DNA from: Chrysogorgia sp. JL179-B06
Lineage: Eukaryota > Cnidaria > Anthozoa > Scleralcyonacea > Chrysogorgiidae
Direction: 5' to 3'
Assembly (NCBI GenBank): GCA_035772405.1
Contig: JAYKKM010000375.1
Location: 706,001-770,000, forward strand
Length of the DNA stretch: 64,000 nt
Of this stretch, positions 35,805 to 43,858 are shown piece after piece. Made by a program: the position numbers and the translations under genes. The notes beneath the pieces are model-generated. The model had not been told where the DNA came from and did no database searches. It saw nothing but the letters and a program-made list of their open reading frames with translations. The stretch's first letter is position 1. Each line of letters starts with the position of its first letter.

Positions 35805-36830
35805 ATATGTATTCTATAATACATAACGATAAAGATTCAAAAAACAACAGACACGTATAAAGTAAGATTTTTTAAAGGACTCGGTCCTACAGAAAGCAAT
35901 CTTCACAGTAAGATGGTCATTATTTCTAAGAGGCTCAGTACGTGAGCGAAAAGAAACATATTGAGAAATATCAACCCTACAAAAACTCCTGAAACACTTA
36001 AAGAAAATAATGTCACTAATTTCTCTATGATATGCCAACGGAAGTAAATGTAAGCAATCAAGGCGTTCACGATAGGAAAACTCATTTCCAACAATAAATC
36101 TAGTTGCTCTTCGCTGAATTCGTTCTAGAGCTGTAATATTTTTTTATGGTGTAAGGTGACCAAACCACACTAGCATATTCAAGACGGGATCTAACCCAAG
36201 TAACATAAAGTAGTTTCTTAATATCCCGGTCACTGATATGCTTGCATGCACAGCAGTCACGTAGTTAATGTGACTGTTCCAGCTAAGATCGTGACTAATG
36301 AGATCTCCCGGATCTTTCTCAACTACTACGTGCTCTAGTTGCTTCCCACCAAGAAAGTAGTCTCTGACAAAGAATGACTTGATCTTAGCTATACGTAAAA
36401 CCTTACACATTTTAATGTTAAATTCCATGCCCCACGTACAAGTCCACTGATAAACTTATTCAGATCTTCCGGTAGTTTTTCGCCATCGTCTTGTCCAAGA
36501 ATTAATCGAAAACATTTGGAGTCATCGGCGAAAAGTTGTAGCGATGCACCAGGAGATATTGACTTGCGCATATCTTTAATAAATATTAAGAATAACAAAG
36601 GCCCCAAAATGGACCCTTGGGGTACACCAGAAAGTACTGGTAGAAAGGAAGATTTTTCGCCTTGAATGATGACTCTCCTACCAGGGTAGGAAAGAAACCA
36701 GGACAGCAAAGATCCCTAATTAATTCCCAATGATTCAAGTTTATATAGAAGCTTCTGGTGTGGGACCTTGTCAAAGGCTTTTGAGAAGTCTAAATAGATT
36801 ACATAAAGTCGTTCTCATTCTCATTCTCAT
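35805..36830 (-). pseudogene. 5'-truncated LINE reverse transcriptase
   Basis: Minus strand: LDFSKAFDKVPHQKLLYKL near 36790, LSWFLSYPGRRVIIQG, SGVPQGSILGPLLFLIFIKD (36600) and LQLFADDSK, with FADD as catalytic motif (36520). Shifted frames follow with KVLRIAKIKSFFV, DLSWNSHINYV, RATRFIVGNEFSY and REISDIIFFKCFR. The fingers and endonuclease are missing, and stops and frameshifts occur. CR1/Jockey-group by motif order. Confidence 0.8.
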
Positions 36831-36836
36831 TCTCAT
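36812..36836. repeat. (TTCTCA)n simple repeat
   Basis: Four hexamer units at the 5' truncation point of the LINE fragment. Confidence 0.8.
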
Positions 36837-36969
36837 GACGCGACATAATACATATCTTTTCGCAAATAACAATTTATGCCTCGCTATAACGAACATCTAC
36901 TAAAATGTTATCCCCCGTCACCTATAACTGCAAATAGTAATTTCGTGATCATAGGCGACCATTACTAAC

Positions 36970-37092
36970 CTGCACAGAACGTGCCATTTCCGGAAAAACC
37001 TTCATTACAGGAACAATTGAAAGATCCTTCCTGTTCAATGCAGTTAGCATGTTGATGACAAGGACTGGGTAATTTCAAACATTCTTTAAAAT
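36970..37092 (-). CDS. EGF module exon 4
   Basis: A 123-bp phase-1 exon, DFKECLKLPSPCHQHANC to NGTFCAG, six cysteines. Paralogue of 26283-26405. Confidence 0.88.
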
Positions 37093-37276
37093 CTATAAGT
37101 ATAAGGAAATAGTTGAGATGATATTGAATTAAAACAGATAGAAAATCAATGAAAATGCAATTGAAAACAAACAACGACAGAAAATAAGAAAAATAAGCAG
37201 CATTAAAAAATCTGCAAATAACTATTTCGAGTTATTAACTGGAAAACAAAGATATTGCTCCATATTGCCTACTAAC

Positions 37277-37399
37277 CTTCGCAGAACGTTCCGTTTCCTT
37301 TATAACCATCGTTACAGGAGCAGTTGAATGATCCTTCTAACTCAGTGCAGTAAGCGTGTTCATCACATGGATCGGATATTTGAGAGCATTCTTTATCAT
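37277..37399 (-). CDS. EGF module exon 3
   Basis: A 123-bp phase-1 exon of the DDKEC type, six cysteines. The Polinton begins 51 bp upstream of its splice acceptor, so the branch-point region of this intron now lies close to or inside the element. Confidence 0.88.
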
Positions 37400-37449
37400 C
37401 TATTTTAGTAATAAAGAAGTTCTACTGACGAGGAGTCACTGTTGTGATA

Positions 37450-37548
37450 AGTAGTATAGAAAGTGGGGCTACCAGCGCAGTTTTCAATTTTTCGTGCTTC
37501 GCAACTAAAATTGAAAAATTCGCTGTTACCCCCACTTTCGAGACTACT
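37450..37548. repeat. Polinton left terminus, fold-back
   Basis: Outer arm AGTAGTATAGAAAGTGGGGC faces an inner inverted copy ending CCCCACTTTCGAGACTACT at 37548, with further pairing of TTTTCAATTTTT and AAAATTGAAAAATT. The unpaired centre is about 14 nt near 37500. The first 24 bp also match the right terminus as the TIR. Confidence 0.85.
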
Positions 37549-37553
37549 AAAAC

Positions 37554-37740
37554 GAGACGAAATAAATTAGATTCGAAAACCATCACACACATTTCCCAAA
37601 ATAGTTTTTCGAGTGTTAGTACGTATAAGCTGCAATTCTCTGTCGTGACTGGTCATCCTTTCCCAAAGTGTTTTTCAAGTATTAGTACATAGAAGCTGCA
37701 ACTCTCTGTTGTGACTGATCATCCTTTTCCCGAGTACAGT
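37554..37740. repeat. Two ~66-bp direct repeats inside left end
   Basis: The segment from TTAGTACGTATAAGCTGCAA (about 37616) to CATCCTTTCCC recurs from about 37681 (TTAGTACATAGAAGCTGCAA) at roughly 85% identity. It is non-coding on the plus strand and lies partly inside the small ORF at 37675-37893 on the minus strand. Confidence 0.65.
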
Positions 37741-37893
37741 ATGTTTAAACCTCTCATCTAGTTCCTCACGTTCTACATTACTCTTAGTGAAGAGTTGTCG
37801 TTTGAGCTCTATAACCTGGTAGATAAATAACAACTCTTTGTTGAGTCTCGCTGTCTTTTCCTCCACTGACTCCTGACGTTCTACACTTCTCAT
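37675..37893 (-). CDS. Small Polinton ORF, 72 aa, unknown
   Basis: An open frame starting at ATG near the left end with charged, coil-like sequence (VEEKTARLNKELLFIYQVIE; NVEREELDERF). No known domain. The upstream context (GAGTATATACTAACTTA before ATG) is AT-rich but lacks the full shared start-site motif. It is downstream of the structural genes on the same strand. Part of it overlaps the direct repeats, so it may be fortuitous. Confidence 0.4.
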   Translation of the reverse strand: MRSVERQESVEEKTARLNKELLFIYQVIELKRQLFTKSNVEREELDERFKHTVLGKRMISHNRELQLLCTNT

Positions 37894-37961
37894 TAAGTTA
37901 GTATATACTCATGTATTTAGATCGTTTTGTGAATTGTTATAATTAGGTAGAACTGTCTCCT

Positions 37962-38477
37962 TCATTCGGGGATTTCCCCTCTAGCCATGTGGCTAAATAC
38001 GTGTTTACTAGTTGTCAGTCCACCCGATAACAACCCTAAACAAGGGAGGTAGGGGGATACATATGATATAAATTTCTCTACGTCTCTTTTAAGTAGCTGG
38101 TCAGTAATCAACTCTTTTTCTAGCTTTTCAGGTGATTCAATAGCGTTGAACCCTCCTAACGCGTGGGCGAACTTGCTTATTAAAAGGTCACAGAGAAACA
38201 CGTTCGCTTTCTCCATTCTTTTTACCTCCCATTCTTCGTAGATCTTGTTAATAACTTTATCTGAGGCCTTTTTGAGATAAGCGATGGATTTGTCTATCTC
38301 ACCGTCCTCTGATAGTCTTCTTAGTTCGTCTCGTTTCTTGTCTACATCAGTTTGAGGAGTGTCGTCAACTTGTGACGTGTCGATTTGTGGTTCGTCAATC
38401 ACTTCCTGTTCTACTTCTTGTATGTCTTCAATGAGTTCGTCAATTGTCTCGAGATTTTTTGTCTTACGTTTTGGCAT
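37962..38477 (-). CDS. Polinton protein, 171 aa, acidic N-terminus, unknown
   Basis: Begins MPKRKTKNLETIDELIEDIQ, a basic tip followed by a strongly acidic, coil-prone stretch to about residue 60. A helical part follows (IDKSIAYLKKASDKVINKIY) and then LLISKFAHALGGFN and CLGLLSGGLTTSKHVFSHMA. I do not recognise a family. Its start codon overlaps the last 14 nt of the ATPase gene, and a strong copy of the shared start-site motif lies inside the ATPase 3' end, so it has its own promoter-like element. Position beside ATPase and capsid genes suggests a virion assembly role (inference). Confidence 0.75.
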   Translation of the reverse strand: MPKRKTKNLETIDELIEDIQEVEQEVIDEPQIDTSQVDDTPQTDVDKKRDELRRLSEDGEIDKSIAYLKKASDKVINKIYEEWEVKRMEKANVFLCDLLISKFAHALGGFNAIESPEKLEKELITDQLLKRDVEKFISYVSPYLPCLGLLSGGLTTSKHVFSHMARGEIPE

Positions 38478-39102
38478 GTCCTATATTATACGGTGTGTTT
38501 TGTTTTTGCGGAATAACTATTTCGTATGAGTATGGATGCCTTAGAAGTATCTCCAATCTTGCGTACTCGTTGTCTTTCAACTGTTTTATTATTTTCTGAA
38601 TTTCCACTTTATCAACTCCGTTGAGATAATCGTCTACGATAATTTTCATATCGTTTCTGTTAGGGTTGTAGAATGTTACTAACTTTGAGATGTTCTCACG
38701 ATATGGTTTACTAATTGAGGTTAGTTGTTGTGTGATGACTATCGTGGATAGGTTGTAGTGTCTAGCGCTAAAGGCTAGTTTCACTAGTTCGCTTGTTCTG
38801 TTTTTAACGTCCTGCCCACTAGCACAATCGTCTAATATTATTAGTGAATTGGTGCCTTTATAAATATCAGTAACATATTTAAGAATTACGTCGACCTTAT
38901 CTTGCTCACACTGAATAGCGATAAAGTTTGGGTCTCTCAAGTATTTCCACTCTGTGTACGTCTTATTCCATTCGAATGTCGGGCATATAAGAATGATGTA
39001 CTCGAAGTGGTTCGCGTATTCTTTCTCTATCATATCCAGTAGGTAGTGTGTTTTACCACAGGATGTCATACCAACAATTAGCATGTTAAAAGGTGTTTTC
39101 AT
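38464..39102 (-). CDS. A32/FtsK-HerA-type DNA packaging ATPase
   Basis: 212 residues. Walker A GMTSCGKTH at residues 11-19 and Walker B NSLIILDDC around residues 84-92, followed by SARHYNLSTIVITQQL, a sensor-like segment typical of the A32 packaging ATPase family, and a C-terminal KLVTFYNPNRNDM region. These ATPases move viral DNA into preformed capsids. Length agrees with Polinton homologues. It sits directly downstream of the major capsid gene (17 nt gap), the usual morphogenesis cluster. Confidence 0.93.
   Translation of the reverse strand: MKTPFNMLIVGMTSCGKTHYLLDMIEKEYANHFEYIILICPTFEWNKTYTEWKYLRDPNFIAIQCEQDKVDVILKYVTDIYKGTNSLIILDDCASGQDVKNRTSELVKLAFSARHYNLSTIVITQQLTSISKPYRENISKLVTFYNPNRNDMKIIVDDYLNGVDKVEIQKIIKQLKDNEYARLEILLRHPYSYEIVIPQKQNTPYNIGHAKT
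38478..38498 (-). promoter_or_regulatory. Shared start-site motif, 171-aa gene
   Basis: ACACACC, then GTATAATATA, then GGAC and the ATG. Matches the Polinton-wide consensus ACAYNNN-GTATAATATA. Confidence 0.6.
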
Positions 39103-39119
39103 ATAGAATACTATATGTT
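39103..39119 (-). promoter_or_regulatory. Shared start-site motif, ATPase gene
   Basis: ACATATA then GTATTCTAT directly against the ATG; a variant core of the same spacing. It fills the whole gap between capsid stop and ATPase start. Confidence 0.5.
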
Positions 39120-40358
39120 TTAGTATTGGATTGATTGTAGATCGTTGTTGATAAGGTTTACGAGTCCGTCGGAGAGTATGAATATTCTACACATGACGTT
39201 CGCTGTTGTGACTTTTTTAATGATTTCCATCAGTATTCCTGACTGAGTATTCACGATCTTCTTTCCAGTGGCGACTTTCTCGTTATCTTCGATAGACCTA
39301 AGGTCAACAACCAAAGCGAAACCGTCTTTGTAAAACTTTTGGACAGTCATATGCTGGTCACAGTCTAGTTTTCGTCCAAATAGTCGTTTCGCTTCTACCC
39401 ATAGTCTTGGTTTTGGTATTCCTTGACTGTATACCATGTTTGGCACGCCTTCAATAGTAAGTTTGACTGACTCTATGTTTGGGTAGACGAACTCTTCGCT
39501 GTCAGTTCTTGTCTTATTTGTGAAGAGTAGAACGATAGCTTTCATTGACTTTCTTGGTAGGTTAATGTTTTCGTTCACGAGTGTGATTCCTTTATCCCAC
39601 TCCACAGTCTTCATTAGCGTGACGTGCTCGTATGATAGAGATCTACCGGATGCGTATAGAGATGATACTTCATCAGCGATCTCTTGACTCTCGATAGTTT
39701 CGTACTCCAATTCGAGGTTCTCCAACGTGTATCCAGCTACAGCTGATCCAGATTGAGCCACCATAATATCAGTTGCTTTGGGGAGTGTGATTATGTACCT
39801 GAGATTATTGTTCATGTTATACGGTGCGTATAAGCCATGATCTTCTAGAATCTTGTCAAGTTGAATCTTTTGTTTGGTGCCGTGAACAGAGAACATAAGA
39901 CCATCACTAACTTTTTGCACGTTTCCACTGGCCGCGCCGCTGTCATCCTTCGAGATTAACTTTCGAAGGTTCTCGTTTGCTAGACCGTATTCTATCATAG
40001 CCGTTCGCTCTGTTTTAGGTCTCCATAAATCTCTGTACGTACCGATAACACTCTCACCACAGTTGTCGTACACAGTCTCACCTGCTAATTTTATAACCAG
40101 CTTTTCAGAGAGTAGTCTCGAGAGGTTATTAAGAAACCATGATTTCGCGTTCGCACTTTTGAAGTCGAATAGGAGATGGAAACTGGAGGGTACCAAACAG
40201 GTGTTACCCTTTGTTCTTGGGATATCAATGTATAACTCCTCCTCTGGATTGTCTTTGTTAGGGTTCAGTGTCACAACGTGACGGGTTCTTGTGCCTTTGA
40301 TAGCAGATATTTCACGACGTCTATATCCAGGAAGCAACTCTTTTTCACTAGTATTCAT
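39120..40358 (-). CDS. Major capsid protein, double jelly-roll type (candidate)
   Basis: 412 residues. The N-terminal half carries IDIPRTKGNTCLVPSSFHLL, then SRLLSEKLVIKLAGETVYDN and YRDLWRPKTERTAMIEYG. The C-terminal half has KSMKAIVLLFTNKTR, YPNIESVKLTIEGVPNMVYS and a KDGFALVVDLRS segment. This beta-rich layout, with IKLAGETVYDN and FVYPNIESVKLTIEGVPN blocks, is that of polintovirus major capsid proteins. It lies between ATPase and the membrane protein. It is the largest structural candidate and the only one with two jelly-roll-sized halves. Assignment is by motif recollection; a structure prediction would settle it. Confidence 0.75.
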   Translation of the reverse strand: MNTSEKELLPGYRRREISAIKGTRTRHVVTLNPNKDNPEEELYIDIPRTKGNTCLVPSSFHLLFDFKSANAKSWFLNNLSRLLSEKLVIKLAGETVYDNCGESVIGTYRDLWRPKTERTAMIEYGLANENLRKLISKDDSGAASGNVQKVSDGLMFSVHGTKQKIQLDKILEDHGLYAPYNMNNNLRYIITLPKATDIMVAQSGSAVAGYTLENLELEYETIESQEIADEVSSLYASGRSLSYEHVTLMKTVEWDKGITLVNENINLPRKSMKAIVLLFTNKTRTDSEEFVYPNIESVKLTIEGVPNMVYSQGIPKPRLWVEAKRLFGRKLDCDQHMTVQKFYKDGFALVVDLRSIEDNEKVATGKKIVNTQSGILMEIIKKVTTANVMCRIFILSDGLVNLINNDLQSIQY

Positions 40359-40381
40359 ACTATATATTATAACACATGTTT
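40359..40381 (-). promoter_or_regulatory. Shared start-site motif, capsid gene
   Basis: ACATGTG then TTATAATATA, TAGT and ATG. It occupies the 22-bp gap to the upstream gene. Confidence 0.6.
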
Positions 40382-41814
40382 TATTTCCTCTGTTTGTACT
40401 GATCGTAGACGAACCAAGCTAGTGCTATCGCTAGGATCCACAAATTAGACGCTAACCAAGATATGCCTGCAGCTCCCCACTTTAACGCAGTCGCCACCAC
40501 GTTTAGCAGTCCAGCCAGTAAAGGGCCAGCCTTTGTGGCTAGGTTAGCTATAGCTTTACCTAATTTTCCAAGTGCTTGACCACCTTTGAAGACTACGCTT
40601 CTAGCGGATATTATAATCGTGGTGATGAAAGAGGCTATGGTTATTCCTAAAGCCGAAGCGCCTAACCAATTTTCTCTAAACCACTCCTTTATTTTTTGTA
40701 ACCGAGTGATGTCCTCTTCTTGTCGCTCCCTAACCTCCTCCACCTCTCTTTGTCTAATTGTTCTGTCTCTCGCTTCTATTAAACCATTGATTCTTACTTC
40801 TAGCTCACTTCTTTCATCCTCATCTTTAGTTGTATCTAATTGCTCTAGTGTTTTGTTTATTGTTTCTTGATAATAATCTGCTTGAACTTGTAGAGCGCCA
40901 TCATCACCAATTCTTGATTGTGAGTCTATAGTGCTTGGTGGGTTTACCACACCTTGATGCTCTCGGTTTTCTATATCAGTCAACCCTATTATGTAGGAGA
41001 CGTCAGGGGATGTATCTACCAGCAGCCTTTCGTCCCCATCATCTTCTGGTTGTTCTTCAGTTGATTCCAATGGGTTGGGGATATTTGCAATCATTTGCTT
41101 GAACTCAGCGATCGCTTTTTCTGTCTGTTTACTTTTATTTTTACTAAAAACGAGTCTTCCACTCTTTCCAGGTGTCATAATCAAAATTGGTACACTTCTA
41201 GACCCATCTTCCTTAGTATACTTAAAGAAGACTGAGCCGTTACTGTTAACGTTTGTTCTATTAACTATATCCCTCGAGATGTCGTCTTCGCCTATCGACT
41301 TCTTATATAGTTTGTTAATCTTTCTGTTAATCAACTTGATTCTCTTTATATCCTCCCTTACTTTATCCTCACTAAAGTGTTCGTTAAAGGTCTTGAGCGC
41401 TTTCAATCGTTCTTCGATTTCATTAGATTGTTTGTTGAATAGGTCAAAGCTCTCGTTTGTCACGTTGTCATAATCACTCTCAAGGTTTACAAAACCTGTA
41501 GAAGTTGTTGTTATTGTTCTCTCACCATTTGTTATTGTTATTGTCTTACCATCATCATTATCTGTGAATGATGTCTCCGCGTATCTGTTTTTTACTCTGA
41601 GTGATAATTCTCTCCTCTCTAGCTCTTGTTTCACCCTAGTGAATCTGTCATGTATACTACTATATTTTGGTGTTGTCCAGTTTCTCTTGAGTATAGTATC
41701 GAGTCGGTTGACTTCAATTTCTAACTCCTCGTCTGTAGAGTCCTTAAACTTGTAACGCTCTCTTTCTTCCTCACGATTTTTCAGTTCGATTTCATCGAAC
41801 CCTCCTTCAGCCAT
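40381..41814 (-). CDS. Coiled-coil membrane protein, 477 aa
   Basis: Starts MAEGGFDEIELKNREEERER. Residues 1-370 are charged and helical, with several coiled-coil stretches (ERLKALKTFNEHFSEDKV; ERQEEDITRLQKIKEWFREN). Residues about 380-470 hold two to three hydrophobic helices rich in Gly and Ala (GASALGITIASFITTIII; GPLLAGLLNVVATALKWG; LWILAIALAWFVYDQY). No enzyme motif is seen. Adenovirus-like elements often encode membrane-active core or minor proteins, and this is a candidate for that role (inference). It is separated by 6 nt from the integrase stop. Confidence 0.8.
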   Translation of the reverse strand: MAEGGFDEIELKNREEERERYKFKDSTDEELEIEVNRLDTILKRNWTTPKYSSIHDRFTRVKQELERRELSLRVKNRYAETSFTDNDDGKTITITNGERTITTTSTGFVNLESDYDNVTNESFDLFNKQSNEIEERLKALKTFNEHFSEDKVREDIKRIKLINRKINKLYKKSIGEDDISRDIVNRTNVNSNGSVFFKYTKEDGSRSVPILIMTPGKSGRLVFSKNKSKQTEKAIAEFKQMIANIPNPLESTEEQPEDDGDERLLVDTSPDVSYIIGLTDIENREHQGVVNPPSTIDSQSRIGDDGALQVQADYYQETINKTLEQLDTTKDEDERSELEVRINGLIEARDRTIRQREVEEVRERQEEDITRLQKIKEWFRENWLGASALGITIASFITTIIISARSVVFKGGQALGKLGKAIANLATKAGPLLAGLLNVVATALKWGAAGISWLASNLWILAIALAWFVYDQYKQRK

Positions 41815-41820
41815 TATATA

Positions 41821-42906
41821 CTACTCAATGTTTTGAATATCACTCTCTGGTATCCATGAGTTGTGTTTACTGTCATAACCGAGCCACTTAACCAAAGCCA
41901 TCTTTTTACCTCCTACCTTCTTTCTCTTTAGTATCTTCTCAACTTTATATACATCGTCTTTTTTATCAACAGCTGACAACTCTTCCTCATAAAACTTACC
42001 AATGATAGGTTCCCCTTCGTGGTCCTCTATCTCGTACACTGTAGGGTCACCACGTATGACCTTTGTCACTTTGAATAGCTCCTCAGTGAAGTTAGCCTCA
42101 TACCCTTTTGTGAATATGCTCTTATACTTTGATATCCTGACAGTCTCACCTACTTTGAACTTTGGTAGTGGGTAGTCACCGAAATGGTGTCCAAACAATG
42201 TCGTCCATACTTCGTTTTCGTTTCTCTTGTTAACGTCTTTAGGTTTCGTTAGAATAGTACTATGTTTGGTATTGTTGTAATTCTCAACGAGCTGATCTAG
42301 AATGTCAATCCACTTGTACGTTCCTTTACTGTAGAAGTACTTCCACATAGACGTCTTGAGTGTTCTGTTAAACCGTTCCACGACTGCTGCCTTTTTGTCA
42401 GAGTTCGTGCTGAAGTATTTCACGTTGTGTTTATCCAATAAATCTTTTACACCAACGTTGTAGAATTCCTTACCGTCGTCAAACTGAGCCAACTTTGGAT
42501 ACTCACCAAATATAACCTTAGCCTTATCTAGTAACTCTGTGACAGCCTTAGTCATGTTTTTCGTGTCTTTCCTGTAGACGGGTATTGCGAAAGCGTACCT
42601 ACTAAGGATCTCAGTGGCTGTTAGTATCCAGTAGTACCCGTTGTTCTTGTGCTTGTACTTACCCATATCGACCAAGTCCATCTGTATCTGCTCACCCAGA
42701 TAGTCAACAAACGTTTGTCTAAACTTATGTTTCTTAACAACTGGTTTGTACCTAGTGTACGTGTCTTGAGATTTTAGCCAGTCCTTTATCTTTACCCTAC
42801 TAACGTTTAGACCGTCTTCTTGTGCCTTTTGGTACAGCCTCTCGGCAGACTGGTAACCAGTTGACGGGTTGTAGTAAATATCTCTTAGTTCTTGCTCTAT
42901 GTCCAT
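41821..42906 (-). CDS. Retroviral-type integrase with chromodomain
   Basis: Starts at the ATG of MDIEQELRDIYYNP; an upstream in-frame GTG at 42912 would overlap the previous stop and is not preferred. The rve catalytic triad is visible: Asp in IQMDLVDM (~77), Asp in AQFDDGKEF (~143) and Glu in AAVVERFNRT (~177). An SH3-like DNA-binding segment (FKVGETVRISKYKSIFTKGY) follows, and a C-terminal chromodomain (YKVEKILKRKKVGGKKMALV, WLGYDSKHNSWIPE). It inserts the element with a 6-bp stagger, agreeing with GTGATA; the chromodomain may steer it to modified chromatin. About 361 residues, normal for Polintons. Confidence 0.95.
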   Translation of the reverse strand: MDIEQELRDIYYNPSTGYQSAERLYQKAQEDGLNVSRVKIKDWLKSQDTYTRYKPVVKKHKFRQTFVDYLGEQIQMDLVDMGKYKHKNNGYYWILTATEILSRYAFAIPVYRKDTKNMTKAVTELLDKAKVIFGEYPKLAQFDDGKEFYNVGVKDLLDKHNVKYFSTNSDKKAAVVERFNRTLKTSMWKYFYSKGTYKWIDILDQLVENYNNTKHSTILTKPKDVNKRNENEVWTTLFGHHFGDYPLPKFKVGETVRISKYKSIFTKGYEANFTEELFKVTKVIRGDPTVYEIEDHEGEPIIGKFYEEELSAVDKKDDVYKVEKILKRKKVGGKKMALVKWLGYDSKHNSWIPESDIQNIE

Positions 42907-42923
42907 ATACACTACATGATGTG
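42907..42923 (-). promoter_or_regulatory. Shared start-site motif, integrase gene
   Basis: ACATCAT then GTAGTGTAT directly before ATGGAC, overlapping the stop of the preceding gene. This supports the ATG at 42906. Confidence 0.5.
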
Positions 42924-43556
42924 TAAATCTAACAGCACCTCACCAACGATAACACTGTTGTCGTTCTGATCTGTTATCTTGAACTCTAGTTGGTTGACGA
43001 CTCCTTTGTTTATTGGGATTTTCGATCCAACACCAAAACGTTGTACAGAGCCCTTTAATGTCTGTGTGCTAGTTATTGGTAGTATTGCGATACAACCACT
43101 TTTGCTACCGTTAACTATGTTCCTAGATCTGTCCACAATATTAGATGTTACTTGTATGTATTTCAGTCCTCTGTTAACGTTCACAACGTTAGGACTGGTT
43201 TTTGTGGTGGCTATTGTAGTGTTTTCGTCAAATCCCAAGAGTTGTCCAAATTTAAACAGTTCTATTTGTTGATCAGTTGTTATCGTACATGTAGAGTCGT
43301 ATCTGTTAGCTACTAGCTTGACGTCTCCTAACTCTTTCAAGTCGTCGGCGATCATTTTAAATGTGTGGTACCCAGGACTAAAAACGTGGTTATTACTGTT
43401 ATAAGTTATCTTACTGTTAGCTGTGGTTACGTTAACGTAGTCCCAAAAGATGGTTGCCTCCTTAACTAGTAAGTAAGGGTCTGAGTTAGTTGCTAGAGTC
43501 GACTCTGGTAGGTCTACAGTTTTCGTTGAACCACTAACCAACACTACCACTCTCAT
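42912..43556 (-). CDS. Small capsid (penton-like) protein candidate, 214 aa
   Basis: Begins MRVVVLVSGSTKTVDLPEST. Almost wholly beta-predicted: VNVTTANSKITYNSNNHVF, GYHTFKMIADDLKELGDVKL, STCTITTDQQIELFKFGQLL, GCIAILPITSTQTLKGSV, ending VNQLEFKITDQNDNSVIVGE. The size and all-beta character suit the single jelly-roll minor capsid protein of Polintons, and it heads the structural gene run from the divergent promoter. No sequence signature proves it, so the function is inference. Confidence 0.7.
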   Translation of the reverse strand: MRVVVLVSGSTKTVDLPESTLATNSDPYLLVKEATIFWDYVNVTTANSKITYNSNNHVFSPGYHTFKMIADDLKELGDVKLVANRYDSTCTITTDQQIELFKFGQLLGFDENTTIATTKTSPNVVNVNRGLKYIQVTSNIVDRSRNIVNGSKSGCIAILPITSTQTLKGSVQRFGVGSKIPINKGVVNQLEFKITDQNDNSVIVGEVLLDLHIM

Positions 43557-43575
43557 ATAACGTACGGTATGTTAT
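43557..43575. promoter_or_regulatory. Divergent start-site motif, copy 1
   Basis: TATAACGTACGGTATGTTAT lies between the two start codons. Read leftward it gives ACATACC-GTACGTTAT-ATG; read rightward ACGTACG-GTATGTTAT-GATG. The second copy is at 43844-43861. Confidence 0.6.
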
Positions 43576-43762
43576 GATGGATGCGTTCAAAAGAAAGTAT
43601 CCTTATGCTGACAAGAATAGGTTTTTTCTTGACGTTGACGACAATATGCATATACATATATTCTTCGTGACGAAAAACCAATATTAGTGACGTTTCGATA
43701 GACTCGAGTAGGTTTAAGAGTAACCCGGAGTACACTAAGTATCTAACGATAAACAAACCAAT
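43573..43762 (+). pseudogene. Duplicated 5' stub of the 563-aa gene
   Basis: Repeats the first ~62 codons of the gene at 43859. An extra A in CGAAAAACC shifts the frame and the copy ends at the duplication joint. It is non-functional as a protein, but it keeps a start-site motif. Confidence 0.85.
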
Positions 43763-43858
43763 GGTCTGAGTTAGTTGCTAGAGTCGACTCTGGTAGGTCT
43801 ACAGTTTTCGTTGAACCACTAACCAACACTACCACTCTCATATAACGTACGGTATGTT

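Noticed and set aside
41075..41473. Plus-strand hydrophobic ORF in the 477-aa gene
   Set aside because: Complement of charged coiled-coil codons gives artificial Leu/Ser-rich peptides; no start-site motif precedes it.
42907..42912. GTG start for the integrase
   Set aside because: Metazoan and virus-like genes use ATG; the GTG overlaps the stop of the upstream gene and the start-site motif points to the ATG at 42906.
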